Assembly: GCF_030272615.1 (NCBI RefSeq)
Contig: NC_081407.1
Location: 318,150,456 to 318,214,455 of the forward strand
Length of the DNA stretch: 64,000 nt
Direction: 5' to 3'
Source: Cryptomeria japonica
Taxonomy: Eukaryota > Streptophyta > Pinopsida > Cupressales > Cupressaceae
Below, in pieces: positions 1 to 11,161 of the stretch. The notes under the pieces were generated by a model that saw only the letters and a program-made list of their open reading frames with translations, was not told where the DNA came from and did no database searches. Position 1 is the stretch's first letter. Each line of letters opens with the position of its first letter. Position numbers and translations under genes: made by a program.

Positions 1-620
1 ACATAATCAAATAAAAAATAAATGTTCTCACACTTAACAATGGAAGGTACACTTCACACAAGAATTTCTTAATCACCGTGTAAAAGAGACAAATACTAGT
101 TTCAAATATGATAAAGTGGTCAAGAGGGTATGCTACTCGTGTATCATAGTATATACATAGAAAGGGTCCATAATTCAAGGTTATTTTGAGCAATCAATAT
201 CATAGTAAATTTCCCCCAAATACTGAATATATGAACACACGTCATCTCTTTCACAACCAAATAAATAACTCATAAGACACCACACTAGGTTAAATTAAAA
301 CCCAAGAGAATCTACAATTCCTTAAACATACAAAATTGCACATCCAAATTATTTAAAATGGCTACCATAACATCAAAATGACCCCAAAAAGCTTACTCAT
401 ATAATTACACCCAAAGCAAAGATTCTTACTAATCATTCAAAACATTAGGAAGTAAATTTGCAAAACAAAACAAAAAAAAAATCCTAGAAACCACAAGGGT
501 ATAACTAATCCCACAAACATGGCACTCTTAAAAAATAGCATGCAAGAAAAGCATAATGATAAATAACACATGCTACTCAAAAAAAATGACCATAGAAGGA
601 CTCCACACATGCTTGGCCAC
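1..620. other. AT-rich stretch with no recognisable gene
   Basis: No supported gene is seen on either strand. Short open frames here are low-complexity and have no recognisable domain. The stretch ends where similarity to the LTR at 7552-8308 begins (near 621), so the right edge is a truncation or deletion junction of that LTR. Confidence 0.5.
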
Positions 621-935
621 ATCTGCCTTAATATTCGCATATTACTTCTGCAATAATCTAATCATATTCGCATCTCTAAATGATCTACAAGATCTCATAC
701 TTATATATGAGTCTTATTACAATTCGTCTTGTCAGCTTACAAAAAGATATTACAAATAAATACAAACTGCAATAAACAAAATCCTATCGGCTGGGGTGTC
801 GGTAATCATCTTTGTCGTTGTCGGTAAACTTTTTGTCAGTGTAGAGTCTATCGGTGCCACAGGATTGCAAGGTTGCCATCAATGACAATATCTTCAATCA
901 CCTACAATTCCTTATTGGAATGTGCAATGCCAACA
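621..935 (-). repeat. 3' LTR, truncated, of the two-ORF element
   Basis: This stretch matches 8006-8308 along its length, both ending on the plus strand in GCCAACA (minus-strand start TGTTGGCATTG). The two copies differ at scattered bases. Similarity stops near 621, so about 450 bp expected from the other LTR are missing. The minus-strand start lies directly against a purine-rich tract, as expected for a 3' LTR. Confidence 0.7.
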
Positions 936-947
936 ATCTCCCTCTTT
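936..947 (-). other. Polypurine tract
   Basis: On the minus strand AAAGAGGGAGAT runs directly into the LTR start TGTTGG at 935. This is the position and composition of the plus-strand priming site of an LTR retrotransposon. It fixes the orientation of the element as minus. Confidence 0.65.
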
Positions 948-1049
948 GGCATTGATGGCAACACCCATGAGAAAAATCCAAAAATGTGTCCAAATTTTGA
1001 AGTCCAAAAAAAATCTTATCAAAAATTGTGCCAAAACTGTGTGTTCCCC

Positions 1050-4000
1050 CTAAGCAAATGATCTCTTATGTCCATCATTTTTCTCATCTCTACCACTCCC
1101 CCTTTGACATGAATGACAAATCCTGTCAAAAATGTCAACTAAACCCTGTAACCAGCTGGTTACAATCTGAAATATGTCTGCCAATGCAAAATTTAGGCTC
1201 TGAGTGAACCTTTCACTATCCTTCAATGTTGCTTTAGTCTTTTCAATTGTACCGGTGAGGATGTGCATTTTCTCATCCGGTGTCTTTAGTCCTGGAAAAA
1301 GTGCCTCTGATATCTCCCTTCTCAAAGCGACGAGGTTGTCAAGTTTAGGACCAAGTCTACATTTAAGCTCTTTTGCCTTGAACTTTATTCTTTCCTCTTT
1401 TTTTTCAAATTTTTCAATTTTCTCTTCAAAGCATGCTATTTCCTACTCTATAACCAATATGGGTTCCAATGAACCGATGAGATTATCAGCTATATCATTT
1501 ATTTCTTTCTTCACAATACTGATCTTCTTGTCAATATCCACTGTCAAAATAGCAATCTTACATGTGTCTCTATACAACTCCTTAAATTCCATTATTGTTT
1601 TGCTTAGTGTCGGTAGGAGTGTGTCAATGTGTTTCGTGCACTTCTTTATTGTCTCATCAAAGAATTTTTCCTTTTCTCTGTTCATTTTCTCACTGAATGT
1701 CTCCTCATTTATCTGATCAACTGTCAATAAGTTGTCGGTGATATACTTAGACAGTGTGTCTAATTGGTTCAAAGAATCTCTATTTTCCACATTGCATTTG
1801 GGTGCAATCAATTTTAATAAAGGAATTGTATCATCAATAGCCTTGTATGCAAGTACATTGCAATCTGTTATTTTCTTAATCAAATCCAATAATACCTCTG
1901 TTACATTAGTTGGTCTAAATTCTGTCATGGAAGAACCAGATGATTGTCCAACTATCTTAACAATCTGCATTTTGTCGATGTGAGTAACCTCTTTACTTGT
2001 GTTGTCCTCTGATAAGTCAGTTTGTGTCTGCATCTCAACTAGCAAAGGCTTGGGTTTATCAACTATTGTCGGTGGCACTGTCTCTGTCTCAACCTTTTTC
2101 TCTACATGTTTCTCAGAATGTACCTAAGTTTGTTTCTTTGTGCTTTCTTCTGTCGGTTTCTCAGTATGCATCTCTGAACTGTCCACTGCTGGTATCTCGA
2201 CTGGTTTCTCTGTGTTATCATCGGGTTTCTCTAACTCAGTGGGTTTTTCAATGTGTGCACCAGTGGTATCAGTCACCATTCCAGAAGCGAGGGGATCAAC
2301 TGATTGTTCAATTTGTGTGTCAACCTCAATTTCAACATTTTCAACTGTATGCTCAACATGTGTTTCCATTTCAATATTCTCAGCCGATGGCTCAGTTGCC
2401 ACATCTTTCTTCTCAGTGATTTCTTTATCAACCACAATGTTTACCTCATATGTATCAATGTTTATTGTATATAACACTTCAAAATCAAGATTGGTGTCTT
2501 CATGTGTTGATTCCAACTCAACATTATCAATAGCCAATGGTGTATCAATAGTCTCAACTGGTGAAGTATCAGAAGGAGGTGGGGGCAATTTGTCTGTCAC
2601 TTTTATGCTTGGAGGTCCACCTACCTTGCCTTTACCTTTATCCTTTTCCTTTTGGTAAACTCTAAAAGCTTTGGGTCGTTTAAGTTATTCTTTCTTTTCT
2701 TTCTCCACAAAGAATATATCCCATTTATTCATTCTCTCTTCAAATATTTCATTCACTCTGCTAGCCATTAAAGCTACATGTCGGTGACCAGTGGAAAATA
2801 CAGTCATGTTTGCCTCACTTATCAGTTCATCAATTTCTTCTATTGATTTTGTTGGGTGAACTGCAAGCAGTTTTTCTATCTTTATCTTCTTATCCAGTTC
2901 CACAATGGCTAATCTCTTTGCATCTAGTCTTCTATACAAGTCACTTGGTAGATCATTTACAACTTCTATCAAAATTTTCTTATATATGTCTAAGTGTAGA
3001 ATGACACTGTTTTCTATGCTTTCCTTTTCTTCATTGGTAAAAGTATCATACAATTTACTGGCATTAGTCAAGTTTCCATCATCCATTATTTCATTCAAAA
3101 GATTTTCTAAAGGAGGAATAACATGTTTTTCTTTCTTCTTCCTTGGTGTCATTTTCTTTACTGGGGGCCTTACTGCCTGTTGTTTCCTTCTTGTTCTCTT
3201 TGGTGTAAGAGAGGGTACCGATGAAGGTTTTCTTTTCCTTTCTACTCTCTTAAACTCAGCTGGGATTTCACTGTCAGATGAAGTTCCAACCAGTGAAAGA
3301 TGAGCTTACGGTTGTAACCCTTCCAAGTCACCTTCCTTAACACCAATGGTATTCAATATGTTTTCCTTGATCTTTTTGGCCTATTTTGTTGATTTCTGAT
3401 AGTTTTCTCTCTTTTCTTCCTTCATTTTAGTGTTTACACTTTGCTCTCAATGGTTTCAACACTACCAAATATTTCCTCTTCAGGTTCTCTAGGGGCTTCA
3501 AGTAGGACTTTAGCATATGTCTCAATTATGTTTTCATCAGCCTCATAACCCAATTATGTCACCCAAACAATTCTAGGAACCACTGCTTCTATCCAGATTT
3601 CATCCTTCTTTATAACAAAACATATCTCTTTCTGATATTTGTCAACTATGCTTTGAGATAGTCTTTCCCTTGTTTTCATTCTAGCCTTAAATGCTTGGAA
3701 GTGTTCAATTATGTTGTGATGCCCTCCTAAATGGCACAAGGTTAGTCTAAGATCAAAGAACACAAAACACACAAAACATTAGCGTTAGTCAATCAAAAAC
3801 CAATCTATGAAGGCATTCCAAAAGAGACACAAAGAGACATGCTAATATATCTAATAAGTAAAACAAAGATCATGAGACATCTCCAACTTCCTCTTAGCAT
3901 GGCCTTAGCTTCTTCTCCCTTGTTCCTCTCCTCTCCAAGTTCCAAAATAGTGTAGCTCTCAGCAGCTTTTTGCACTATGGATGCTTATGGAGGATTGAGA

Positions 4001-6066
4001 TTGTAGTATAGCTCTAAATGTGAAATAAAAAGCTAATACTAATGCTAAAATGATGTATTTTAACCAAAAAGACAAGATGTTAGATTGCTTATGCTAAAAT
4101 GCTCTCTAAAATGTCTATAGCTTAGATGCATACAAGTTTTCAGGATCTGGATTATGAAGGAATGGGCTCTATTTATAGGAAAAATGGAGCAATGGATGGC
4201 CAGGATTGAAAGGTTTAATCAAGGGTCAAGCTTGAAAGTTGGGGATCCATGTGCACAATTTGCACCAATGAAATGGTGACAAGTGTCAACATAAGATTGG
4301 GTTGAGAGAAGAGGTTGGAGGCATTAAATGCCTGAGGAGACCTCATGGTTATCTAGAAGGTAAGGGTCAAGCCTAAATTAGGATTACCCACTGGATTAGG
4401 AGTTAATGCAAGGATAAACCTTTGTGCAAATGATTAAGAGATAATCATGGTCAAAGCATTAAAGGCTTGATGAGACCCTTGGGTTGGGTAGAGGTTGAGT
4501 CAAAACAAATGTTTTAACCATGTAGGAGGGTTTGGGTTAACCATTAATGGTTATTGGAGACTTTGTGGATTAAGTGGTTGAAAGTTGGAAGCCTTTAAAG
4601 ATTATCAAAGACTTTGAGCCATTTAGTGGTTGAAGACTTGAAGCTTTTAATGGTTATCAAAGACTTTGAGCCATTTAGTGGTTGAAGACTTGAAGCTTTT
4701 AATGGTTATCAAAGACTTTGAGGTTTTGAGAAGTGACTTCCCTTTGCTTAGGGATGTGACAAAGTTTAGAGGATGGATTAGGCTAATTAGGAAGGGGTTA
4801 GAAGAATCTAGAAGGGGATTAGATTTTGCAAGTGGATTTGGTGGGTGAGGGAAAATAGGATTTTATTTAAAATAAAAATTCATTTATTTCAAAATGTGTG
4901 CAAGTTGCATTTGTAGGAAAATGCAAGTGGGGTGGGGATAATGATTTAAATAAATGTTTTATTTAATTTATTTAAAAGAGGAATAGGGGATTTTATTTAT
5001 TTAATTGATTGTGAATTTGATTTAATGAATTAATTAAAATAAATTCAATAATTTATTTAATTAATAGAAGAATGTTTGGAGATGAATTAATTAAATATTA
5101 ATTTAATTAACTGATGGCTAGTGGATTTTTAATCAAATAAATACGAAATATTCATTTAATTAAGCTGGACAGATTTATGTGACTACATGTTGTTTTCCCT
5201 GTCATCTCCCATGTTAGTAAAGATATCCAAAAGTTGTTTTCCTACCAGTATGTCAAAACCAAATTCTTTCCTACCTATACCGGGAACTTCCTTAGTAATG
5301 TATAGCATTAGGCATACAAGTAAATTACCAAATCTGAAAGTACCTTTCTTGTCACCTTTAATTTTCTTTAGGTTGTCAATTAGTTCATCCTTTAACCATT
5401 CACATATGTCAATCTTAGTGTTACTGTTCACCATGTCATAAGCACTCTTGATACATAAACTAGAAACAGAGTTGAATCTGTTAGCATCTATAGTCTTGTA
5501 TCCTACTATCATGCTAATGAATCTCACATGTATATCTTTCACATCATTGACTCTCAAGGATCTGTTGTCATGGGTTGCACCGGTTAGGGTCATCATGGTG
5601 TTGTTTGGAACTTTCTTAGTTTTGTCAGGCCTGCTACCGGTGGAAGGTAAGCCAGTCACTACCCTAACTGCTTCTCTTGTAATCTTGTGGATGGAGTCAA
5701 GCCAAAAGAATTCCCCATGAACTCTGCTAAGCACAATTCTTACAACTTCCTTAGGAAAATCAGGAATGCTAAGTATCTCCACAAAACCTAGGGTTTCTAT
5801 GATTTTATGTTCTGATTTCACAATACCATTCTCATCACAAATTATTGTCCTATACATGTTCATTATCTCATCAGCACCAAGTTCCTCAATATGAAAATGT
5901 ATGTATATCCTAGGGTCTTCAGCATATGCAACTCCTTTGGGTATTTTAGAGAATGTTCCTAGGGTATCATCCTGCTTCGCTGTTTCAGGTATGATCTTAA
6001 ATACGGGCCTATGGCTTCAATTACAGTAGTGTTTGCAATGAATTCAGGTGCAGAGGAGGAAGCCAT
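1050..6066 (-). pseudogene. ORF2: large unidentified protein carried by the LTR element, broken
   Basis: From an ATG at 6066 (MASSSAPEF), one long coding path runs to a stop near 1050, about 1,180 codons once the solo LTR at 3717-5187 is discounted. I do not recognise the protein. The N-terminal third (to about 5190) is a compact globular-looking region with FFWLDSIHKITREAV and VTGLPSTG, faintly like plant mobile domain proteins. Then come a basic stretch (near 3140-3260, several KRxRK clusters, possible nuclear signal), a Glu/Thr/Val-rich acidic region with repeated EKP words (2124-2600), and an alpha-helical C-terminal part (1050-2078). Breaks: frameshifts near 6006 and 3430 and stops near 3552, 3384, 3306, 2684, 2123 and 1442. 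All segments from 3152 down to 1050 share one frame. The frame is also kept across the solo LTR. The position (last ORF before the polypurine tract) resembles env-like or captured-gene ORFs of other elements, but no function is shown. Confidence 0.6.
3717..5187 (-). mobile_element. Solo LTR (gypsy family of the element at 19318-27418)
   Basis: A TG...CA segment of 1,471 bp is flanked by the 5-bp direct repeat TGTTG (3712-3716 and 5188-5192). It has no internal region, so it is a solo LTR left by LTR-LTR recombination. It is clearly related along its length to 26027-27418, including shared blocks for the TATAAATAG box (minus strand, near 4168-4184) and the AT-rich part near 4930-5165. That copy carries a PBS, which gives the family's orientation. 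The insertion splits ORF2 without changing its frame (1,471 + 5 = 1,476, a multiple of three). Confidence 0.85.
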
Positions 6067-6208
6067 TTGATAAATACCTTAATCTACCTTTAGGTTTGAA
6101 TGCTTGAAAGATTTTTCTTCACTTCTCGCTGTGGATGCCTTCGCTTGGGTTTCTTGCGCTCTTAAGAAATTTGAAAGCTCGGTGAGTGAAAAAGAGTGAA
6201 AAACACTT

Positions 6209-6219
6209 GCTTTATAATG
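6209..6219 (-). promoter_or_regulatory. TATA-like box upstream of ORF2
   Basis: On the minus strand CATTATAAAG lies about 145 bp upstream of the ORF2 ATG at 6066, between ORF1 and ORF2. The sequence between them reads like a 5' leader, with no long frame. It could be a promoter for ORF2, but TATA-like words are common in AT-rich DNA, so this is only suggestive. Confidence 0.3.
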
Positions 6220-6369
6220 TCATTTCCTTCAACTACCACAATAAATGTCTATCGGTTAAGTGAAAACTTAACTCATCTGTCGATAAAGAAGGATTTCATC
6301 TTCTTACCATCAACTGAGGGTAAACTAGCATGATTTTCAGTTAGTTTCCATACCCCGAAAAGATTCTTT

Positions 6370-7481
6370 TCAGTTAGATGAAGAATCTCCTGTCGGTGGA
6401 GTGATACTCTGTTCTACTGGTGAAGGAATAGCCTCATCAACATTCTGATCTCTCTTTCTAATCCATTGATTTGAAAAAAATTTCTTACCTCATCAACCTT
6501 CTCTTTACCTTTCAAACTGGGTCCTTTGTTATTTGTCAGTGATGTCTTACTTCTACAAAATTATGCAATATGTCCAATCTTGTTACAAGCATAACAAGTC
6601 ACATTATTTTTTTGAATAGCTTTTCCCTATCCTATGTCGGTATGTGTTCTGCATTGATTAGATAAGTGTCCAAATCTTCCACAAACATAACATCTTACAT
6701 TCATTCTGTAATTTTCTGAATTATGACCAATTTTGTTGCATTTAGAACATTGACCGGTGGGTGCATTAGTGTTCTGATAGTTTCTAGATCTACATTGATT
6801 TTCTCTATGACCATACTTGTTACAGTTAAAGTATTTCCCATTAAATTTGTAGGCGTTAGGTTGTCTTACCAATTTACTGTGATCATGATTGTTTGCAGTA
6901 CCGGAGCTTTCACCAACTTCAAAGCCAAGACCATTAGTGTCTCCATTAGGTTTTTTATTTTTCAGTATGTCATCAAGTTCTTCTGAATTTTTCTTGAATT
7001 TTTCTTTGTGTTTATTTGCAGTAGCCAACTCATTTTCCAAGAAATCCTTCTGTCTCATGAGTTCAGTTTTATCATGTTCCAAGTGAATCAGATATGTCTT
7101 TAACATATCATTTTCATGACTGAGTCTTAGATTTTCAGTTCCAATATCATTGAGTCTTCTAGTCAAGTCATCTTAATTCTTCTTTCTATCTTCAATGTCT
7201 TCACAAAATCTCATAGTCATATCTTGCATCTCATTCCTCAAGGTCATGTTTTCTTGCTTCATCTTGCTTACAAGATCATTGAGAGTTTCCTTTTCATCAT
7301 CATCATTCTGTATCTTATCATGAAGTTCTCTTCTTTTGTTTCTAGCAATAGTTAGATTCTCCTGAAGTCCTCGAATGATTTCCTGTGCAGCCTTCAGATC
7401 ATCTTCAAGTTTGATATTCTTCAACTTTTCTGCATCATAATCTACAAGAGTTGTTTCCAATTGCTTTCTCAAGTTTTCCAT
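6370..7481 (-). pseudogene. ORF1: coiled coil with four CCHC zinc knuckles (gag-like), broken
   Basis: The ATG at 7481 is the first in frame, just after the PBS. The first ~190 residues are a heptad-rich coiled coil dense in Glu, Lys, Leu and Asn. A row of nucleic-acid-binding knuckles follows. CYVCGRFGHLSNQC is a complete CX2CX4HX4C. CSKCNKIGHNSENY has lost the last Cys to Tyr. A third has Tyr for the first Cys (YFNCNKYGHRENQC). The fourth (near 6545-6590) has a stop inside. In-frame stops fall near 7172 and 6627, and a late frameshift occurs near 6480. It lacks the usual copia gag (UBN2) domain upstream, so the gag looks truncated or replaced by coiled coil. Likely role: packaging or RNA binding. 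Confidence 0.65.
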
Positions 7482-7537
7482 CTGTACCGGTGTCAGAATC
7501 TCCCTCAAGCTGTTAGGCTTTTGAAAAAAGAGGACCA

Positions 7538-7550
7538 GGCTCTGATACCA
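7538..7550 (-). other. Primer-binding site, initiator-Met tRNA type
   Basis: On the minus strand TGGTATCAGAGCC starts one base inside the LTR edge. This is the common plant LTR-retrotransposon PBS complementary to the 3' end of initiator tRNA-Met. It fixes 7552-8308 as the 5' LTR. Confidence 0.8.
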
Positions 7551-7551
7551 A

Positions 7552-8308
7552 TTTTTAGGATTCCCAAAGATACTGAGAGGGGGGGTGAATCAGTATCTTG
7601 ATGGTTTAAAGATTTTCTGATCTTATTAAACAAATTGCATTCTAAAACAGTGTACCAATAAACAAGAATTAATGCAGTAAATATGAACAATAAGCATAAC
7701 ATAGAAAGCACACCATAACACAAGATTTTTAACAAGGAAACCCGGTGTGAGAAAAACCTTGGTGGGATTTGTGACCCACAATATTCACTCACTGGCCAAT
7801 GAATGGTTATTACTTACAATAGGGGCATGCACATGCAGGAAGGCCAACTGCCTAAAGCTCACTATTTAATTACAAAAAGGAAGTCTCACTGACTTACAAA
7901 ATGGATTATGCAAATCCAATATAATGTACTGCTTTAGTTCAGCATCTACTATGCCAGGTTCAGTACCGGTTTAAGCTCATACGATAACCGTAAACCTTAC
8001 TCCAAAATCTGCCTTAATATTAGATTATTACTTCTGCAATAATCTAACCATGTTCGCATCTCTAAATGATCTACAAGATCTCATACTTATATATGAGTCT
8101 TATTACAATTCGCCTTGTCTGCTTACAAAAATATATTACAAGTAAATACAAAATGCAATAAAAAAATCCTGTCGATAATCATCTTTGCCGTTGCCGGTAA
8201 ACTTTCTATCGGTGTAGAGTTTGTCGATGCCATAGGATTGCAAGGTTGCCATCAATGACAATACCTTCAATCAGCTACAATTCCTTATTGGAGTGTGCAA
8301 TGCCAACA
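7552..8308 (-). repeat. 5' LTR of the two-ORF element
   Basis: On the minus strand it starts TGTTGGCATTG at 8308 and ends just before the PBS, about 757 bp. The tail holds a C-rich word (ATTCACCCCCCCTCTCAG at about 7577-7597) also seen in the LTR at 23352-24504. Near 7730-7800 is the GGAAACCC / GAAAAACC motif shared with two other LTRs in the window. Its canonical CA end is not visible, so the inner edge is placed by the PBS. Confidence 0.7.
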
Positions 8309-8311
8309 ATT

Positions 8312-8930
8312 ATATGCTCCCAATTAAAATCAATGCTTGGCCTTGGATGATGCCATTGAGGGGGAGTGTGCATGTCAATGACACCACCTAATGGCTAAAT
8401 CTTATTTTTTCAATCCTACAGGTAGGCATATATAAGTAAGTCCTAATAAGTATGAAATGAGACCTATATAGGCATTAGTAAGTCCTTTAAGCCTGCAAGT
8501 AGGCATATGTAAGTCCTTTTGTTTTAAATACTGCATATAGGCTTTAGTAAGTCCTACAGGAAAGTCCTATGAGCATATTGCAAATTCTTCTCCTTATAAA
8601 TCTTCCACTTGTAAAAGCATTGTATTAATTCCTATGGGCACATTTGTATTAATTCCTAAGAGCACTATGTAATGAACCTGGGGAGAGGCTAATTTGGGGA
8701 GACCATGGTTCCAATGCAGTTTGCTAAGACGTTATAGCATCATTTTTAAGACACTAAAATTATAAATTATGACAACATGACTTTCATGTAATCTAGAATG
8801 CATGATCTTCATGTTGGCATATATTTGTGTTCATGTTTATCATTGTCAAAGAAGACCTATGTTACTGGGGTACTTCATTTTTTCTTTTATGAAAATTGAA
8901 ATGCAATCTCCTATTAACATTAACGGGGAG
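8312..8930 (+). other. Degraded 3' end of copia-like elements, no gene
   Basis: A purine-rich GAGGGGGAG immediately precedes TGTGCATGTC at 8367, which looks like a polypurine tract followed by an LTR start. A second such pair (AACGGGGAG then TGTTAGAAC) occurs at 8922-8940. No coding sequence is recognisable. Words such as AAGTCCT and GCATAT recur between 8400 and 8580. Confidence 0.35.
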
Positions 8931-9430
8931 TGTTAGAACATAATTTTATTAGGGGTCACATCCTTATAACATTTATATATAATGTTCTAATATAAGGTTA
9001 TAAAAGCTTATATATTATATGCTTTATAAGCATATCCCATTTAAAATATTCATAATCTAATAAATGTTAGATTTTGAATGGGGGAATTTGAAAAGGTGTG
9101 ACTAGTGAAGCTCCCTTCCTCCTATATTAAAGGAGGTTATCTCTCATTTGAGAGGCGTGTAAATTTGAAGCTTTATGGTGAGTTGTATCACTATGCACAA
9201 AAGGTATTGTTGGTCATCTCGAAGTATTGGAGGAGTGTCACTAGGTTCTAGTCTATTTTATGGTAGACAAGAGTTTTAATAAAATGATGTTTTATGGGGT
9301 TTTTTACCAAAAAGGGTTTTCCCTATGTATATATTGTGTAATGTGTTATTTCATGGTTATATGATTCTTAATGCATTTATTTTATACTTTGTTTACAATG
9401 ATAAGTATCCTAAGATCCCAATTTCTAACA
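8931..9430 (+). repeat. Isolated 500-bp LTR (3' LTR of a lost element)
   Basis: The segment starts TGTTAGAA and ends TTCTAACA, a perfect 8-bp inverted terminal match of LTR type. It is preceded by a polypurine-like AACGGGGAG and has no matching flanking duplication (GGGAG left, TTAAT right). It therefore looks like the 3' LTR of an element whose body is mostly gone rather than a solo LTR. No second copy is in the window. Confidence 0.6.
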
Positions 9431-9547
9431 TTAATGGTGATTTGGAATTATCCTATTTTGAAATATTAATCCTAATGTTTTTTATTAGAAAAGTAGCATT
9501 AACCAAGGTGTTGACCCTTAACATAGTCTAAGACTATCAACAAAACA

Positions 9548-10711
9548 TTAACAGCATCGAGAACAAGGGTGCAGAACCTTAATAGAACAAACCGTAGGTG
9601 GTGAGAAAAAAACTAACCATGGGAGCAAGCCCCCAAACAACAAGATTGGACAAGCAAACAGAAGCCTATCAAACCAAAAACAACCCAAACCCAGCTCAAG
9701 GAGGGGAAGAGACACCCAAACCTTGACAAGTAGGGGATTGGGAGAGGGCGGAGGACTTCCCCTTTCGCCTGTGACAAACCACAGTCCAGATGATACTATC
9801 ATTAGGACCATCAGGAGAGAGATCAAGTGGGGAGGACCCCACAAGGCTACAATCAGTAGCAGCAATAGAGTGTTGCTAAAGAACTGCAACAGGCTATAGA
9901 AGAACAACGTCAAGCTACTGCAGAGGGAAAACATCAGGAGTAGGAGTACGATGAGGTTGTGAATCCTCAAGGGTAGAAGGAGTGGCAACAATAGCATCAG
10001 CAATAAGAGGCACGTCATACCAGGAGGGGAACTCATCATCATGAGAGGAGTCAACCGAGTCAGAATCAAAAGCAAAGATAGTCAAGTGGTCAACAATAGC
10101 ATCTTTCGAACAATCAGAAGAACCCTTATGGCATAAAATAGAGCAATCTAAAGCCAAATGACCCATGGAGAAGCATTTTTGGTAGCAAAATGGGAGGCCC
10201 TCAAAATCCAACATTTGTGTCCAAGGCCTGTCCCCTACCATAAGAACAACAACTCCCAGGAGAGGCAAAAATATGTCAATGTTGACTAAGATGTGGGCAA
10301 AGGTGGAGTGGCTCATTGAGGATGTGGTATCATCAACCCTCAAGAAGCAACCAATAGAGTTACCAATGGCCTCATAGAAAGAAAGCTCCCCAAAATGGAG
10401 GGCAAGATTTGGAAGGCGACTCAAAATGGATGTACATTAAGTGGTTTGGTAAGAGGGTTGAAAGATGTTGTCCAAGGCTTGACAGAGAGAGGGTGAGATC
10501 CCCAAGCCCACAACTTGCCCAAAACTAACTCTCGATTAGCTGAAGAAGAAAAGGAAGCAATGAAAAATCCTTTAGCACAAGGAAAGAGCTCAATACTATG
10601 AGAAACCAAAGGCTTCCAGGAATCACTCACCCAACAATGGATGTCTAGTAGCAAGGGCCAGAACCTAGAGAATCTGCACACCAGAGTATAGCATTAGTAG
10701 AACCCAATGTT
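9548..10711 (-). pseudogene. LINE ORF1-like gene (DUF4283 + CCHC), C-terminal part
   Basis: The segment 10681-9915 resembles plant L1-type ORF1 proteins: a DUF4283-like stretch (DIHCWVSDSWKPL ... FYEAIGNSIGCFLRVDD) followed by a CCHC_4-like knuckle FCYQKCFSMGHLALDC. Alignment with the usual motif suggests the first Cys became Tyr. In this family the protein binds nucleic acid and helps LINE retrotransposition. Stops occur near 10700 and 10437. The remaining stretch to 9548 is frameshifted, Ser/Leu-rich tail. No LINE endonuclease or RT follows. The upstream half lies at 18286-18825; the copia element at 10712-18280 split the gene. Confidence 0.6.
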
Positions 10712-11161
10712 TGTTGGTGTAATTATTTATTCTTATAGGATATAATTACACTTTACTTAAGTTAACTTAGGATAATGCATCTCATCATATTTTGGATATG
10801 AGACACTTAGGGAAGTGTGCTCATAGGGATGATGCTTGTAGGAGAAATTCCACCTTTTGTGGTCTTATCTTACTGTTACATTCCACATTCGGTGGGTGAT
10901 CCACCTCTTGTGGAATATTATATTATTTCTCCTACCTACCCCTACATTTTCTTACCTACCCTTGTTTCTCATTGAACCACATCTCATGATTGTGTGCTCA
11001 CATATCCATTTGGCCTTGCCTATATATGCAGGCCTATATTCATTGTATTGGTTAATCCAGTTGATCATTTGTATATTGATGAGAATGCAATTTGTTCTTG
11101 TCACGCTATTATCTCTTTTATGTGCTTTTCATTGTGCCCTTGATCTTGGCAAAATCTCACA
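10712..11161 (+). repeat. 5' LTR of copia element 1
   Basis: A TGTTGG...CTCACA repeat of 450 bp that abuts the PBS. A TATATA word near 11023 is a plausible TATA box. A CT-rich block of CCTACC words sits near 10930-10965. Confidence 0.9.

Larger units (their letters stand above)
621..8308 (-). mobile_element. Non-autonomous LTR retrotransposon with two ORFs and no visible pol
   Basis: Read on the minus strand the order is: 5' LTR (8308-7552), primer-binding site (7550-7538), ORF1 (coiled coil plus CCHC knuckles), a spacer with a TATA-like box, ORF2 (large unknown protein), polypurine tract (947-936), and a partial 3' LTR (935-621). I find no protease, integrase, reverse transcriptase or RNase H motif inside. 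LTR ends and PBS are copia-like: the LTR starts TGTTGG and the PBS is TGGTATCAGAGCC. The 3' LTR lacks the part matching 7552-8005, so no target-site duplication can be tested. A 1,471-bp solo LTR lies inside ORF2. The element probably depended on a related autonomous copia for enzymes; that is inference. Confidence 0.7.

Noticed and set aside
4666-4848. Short plus-strand open frame in the solo LTR
   Set aside because: It arises from a local repeat of GGTTGAAGACTTGAAGC words and is not shared with the related LTR at 26027-27418.
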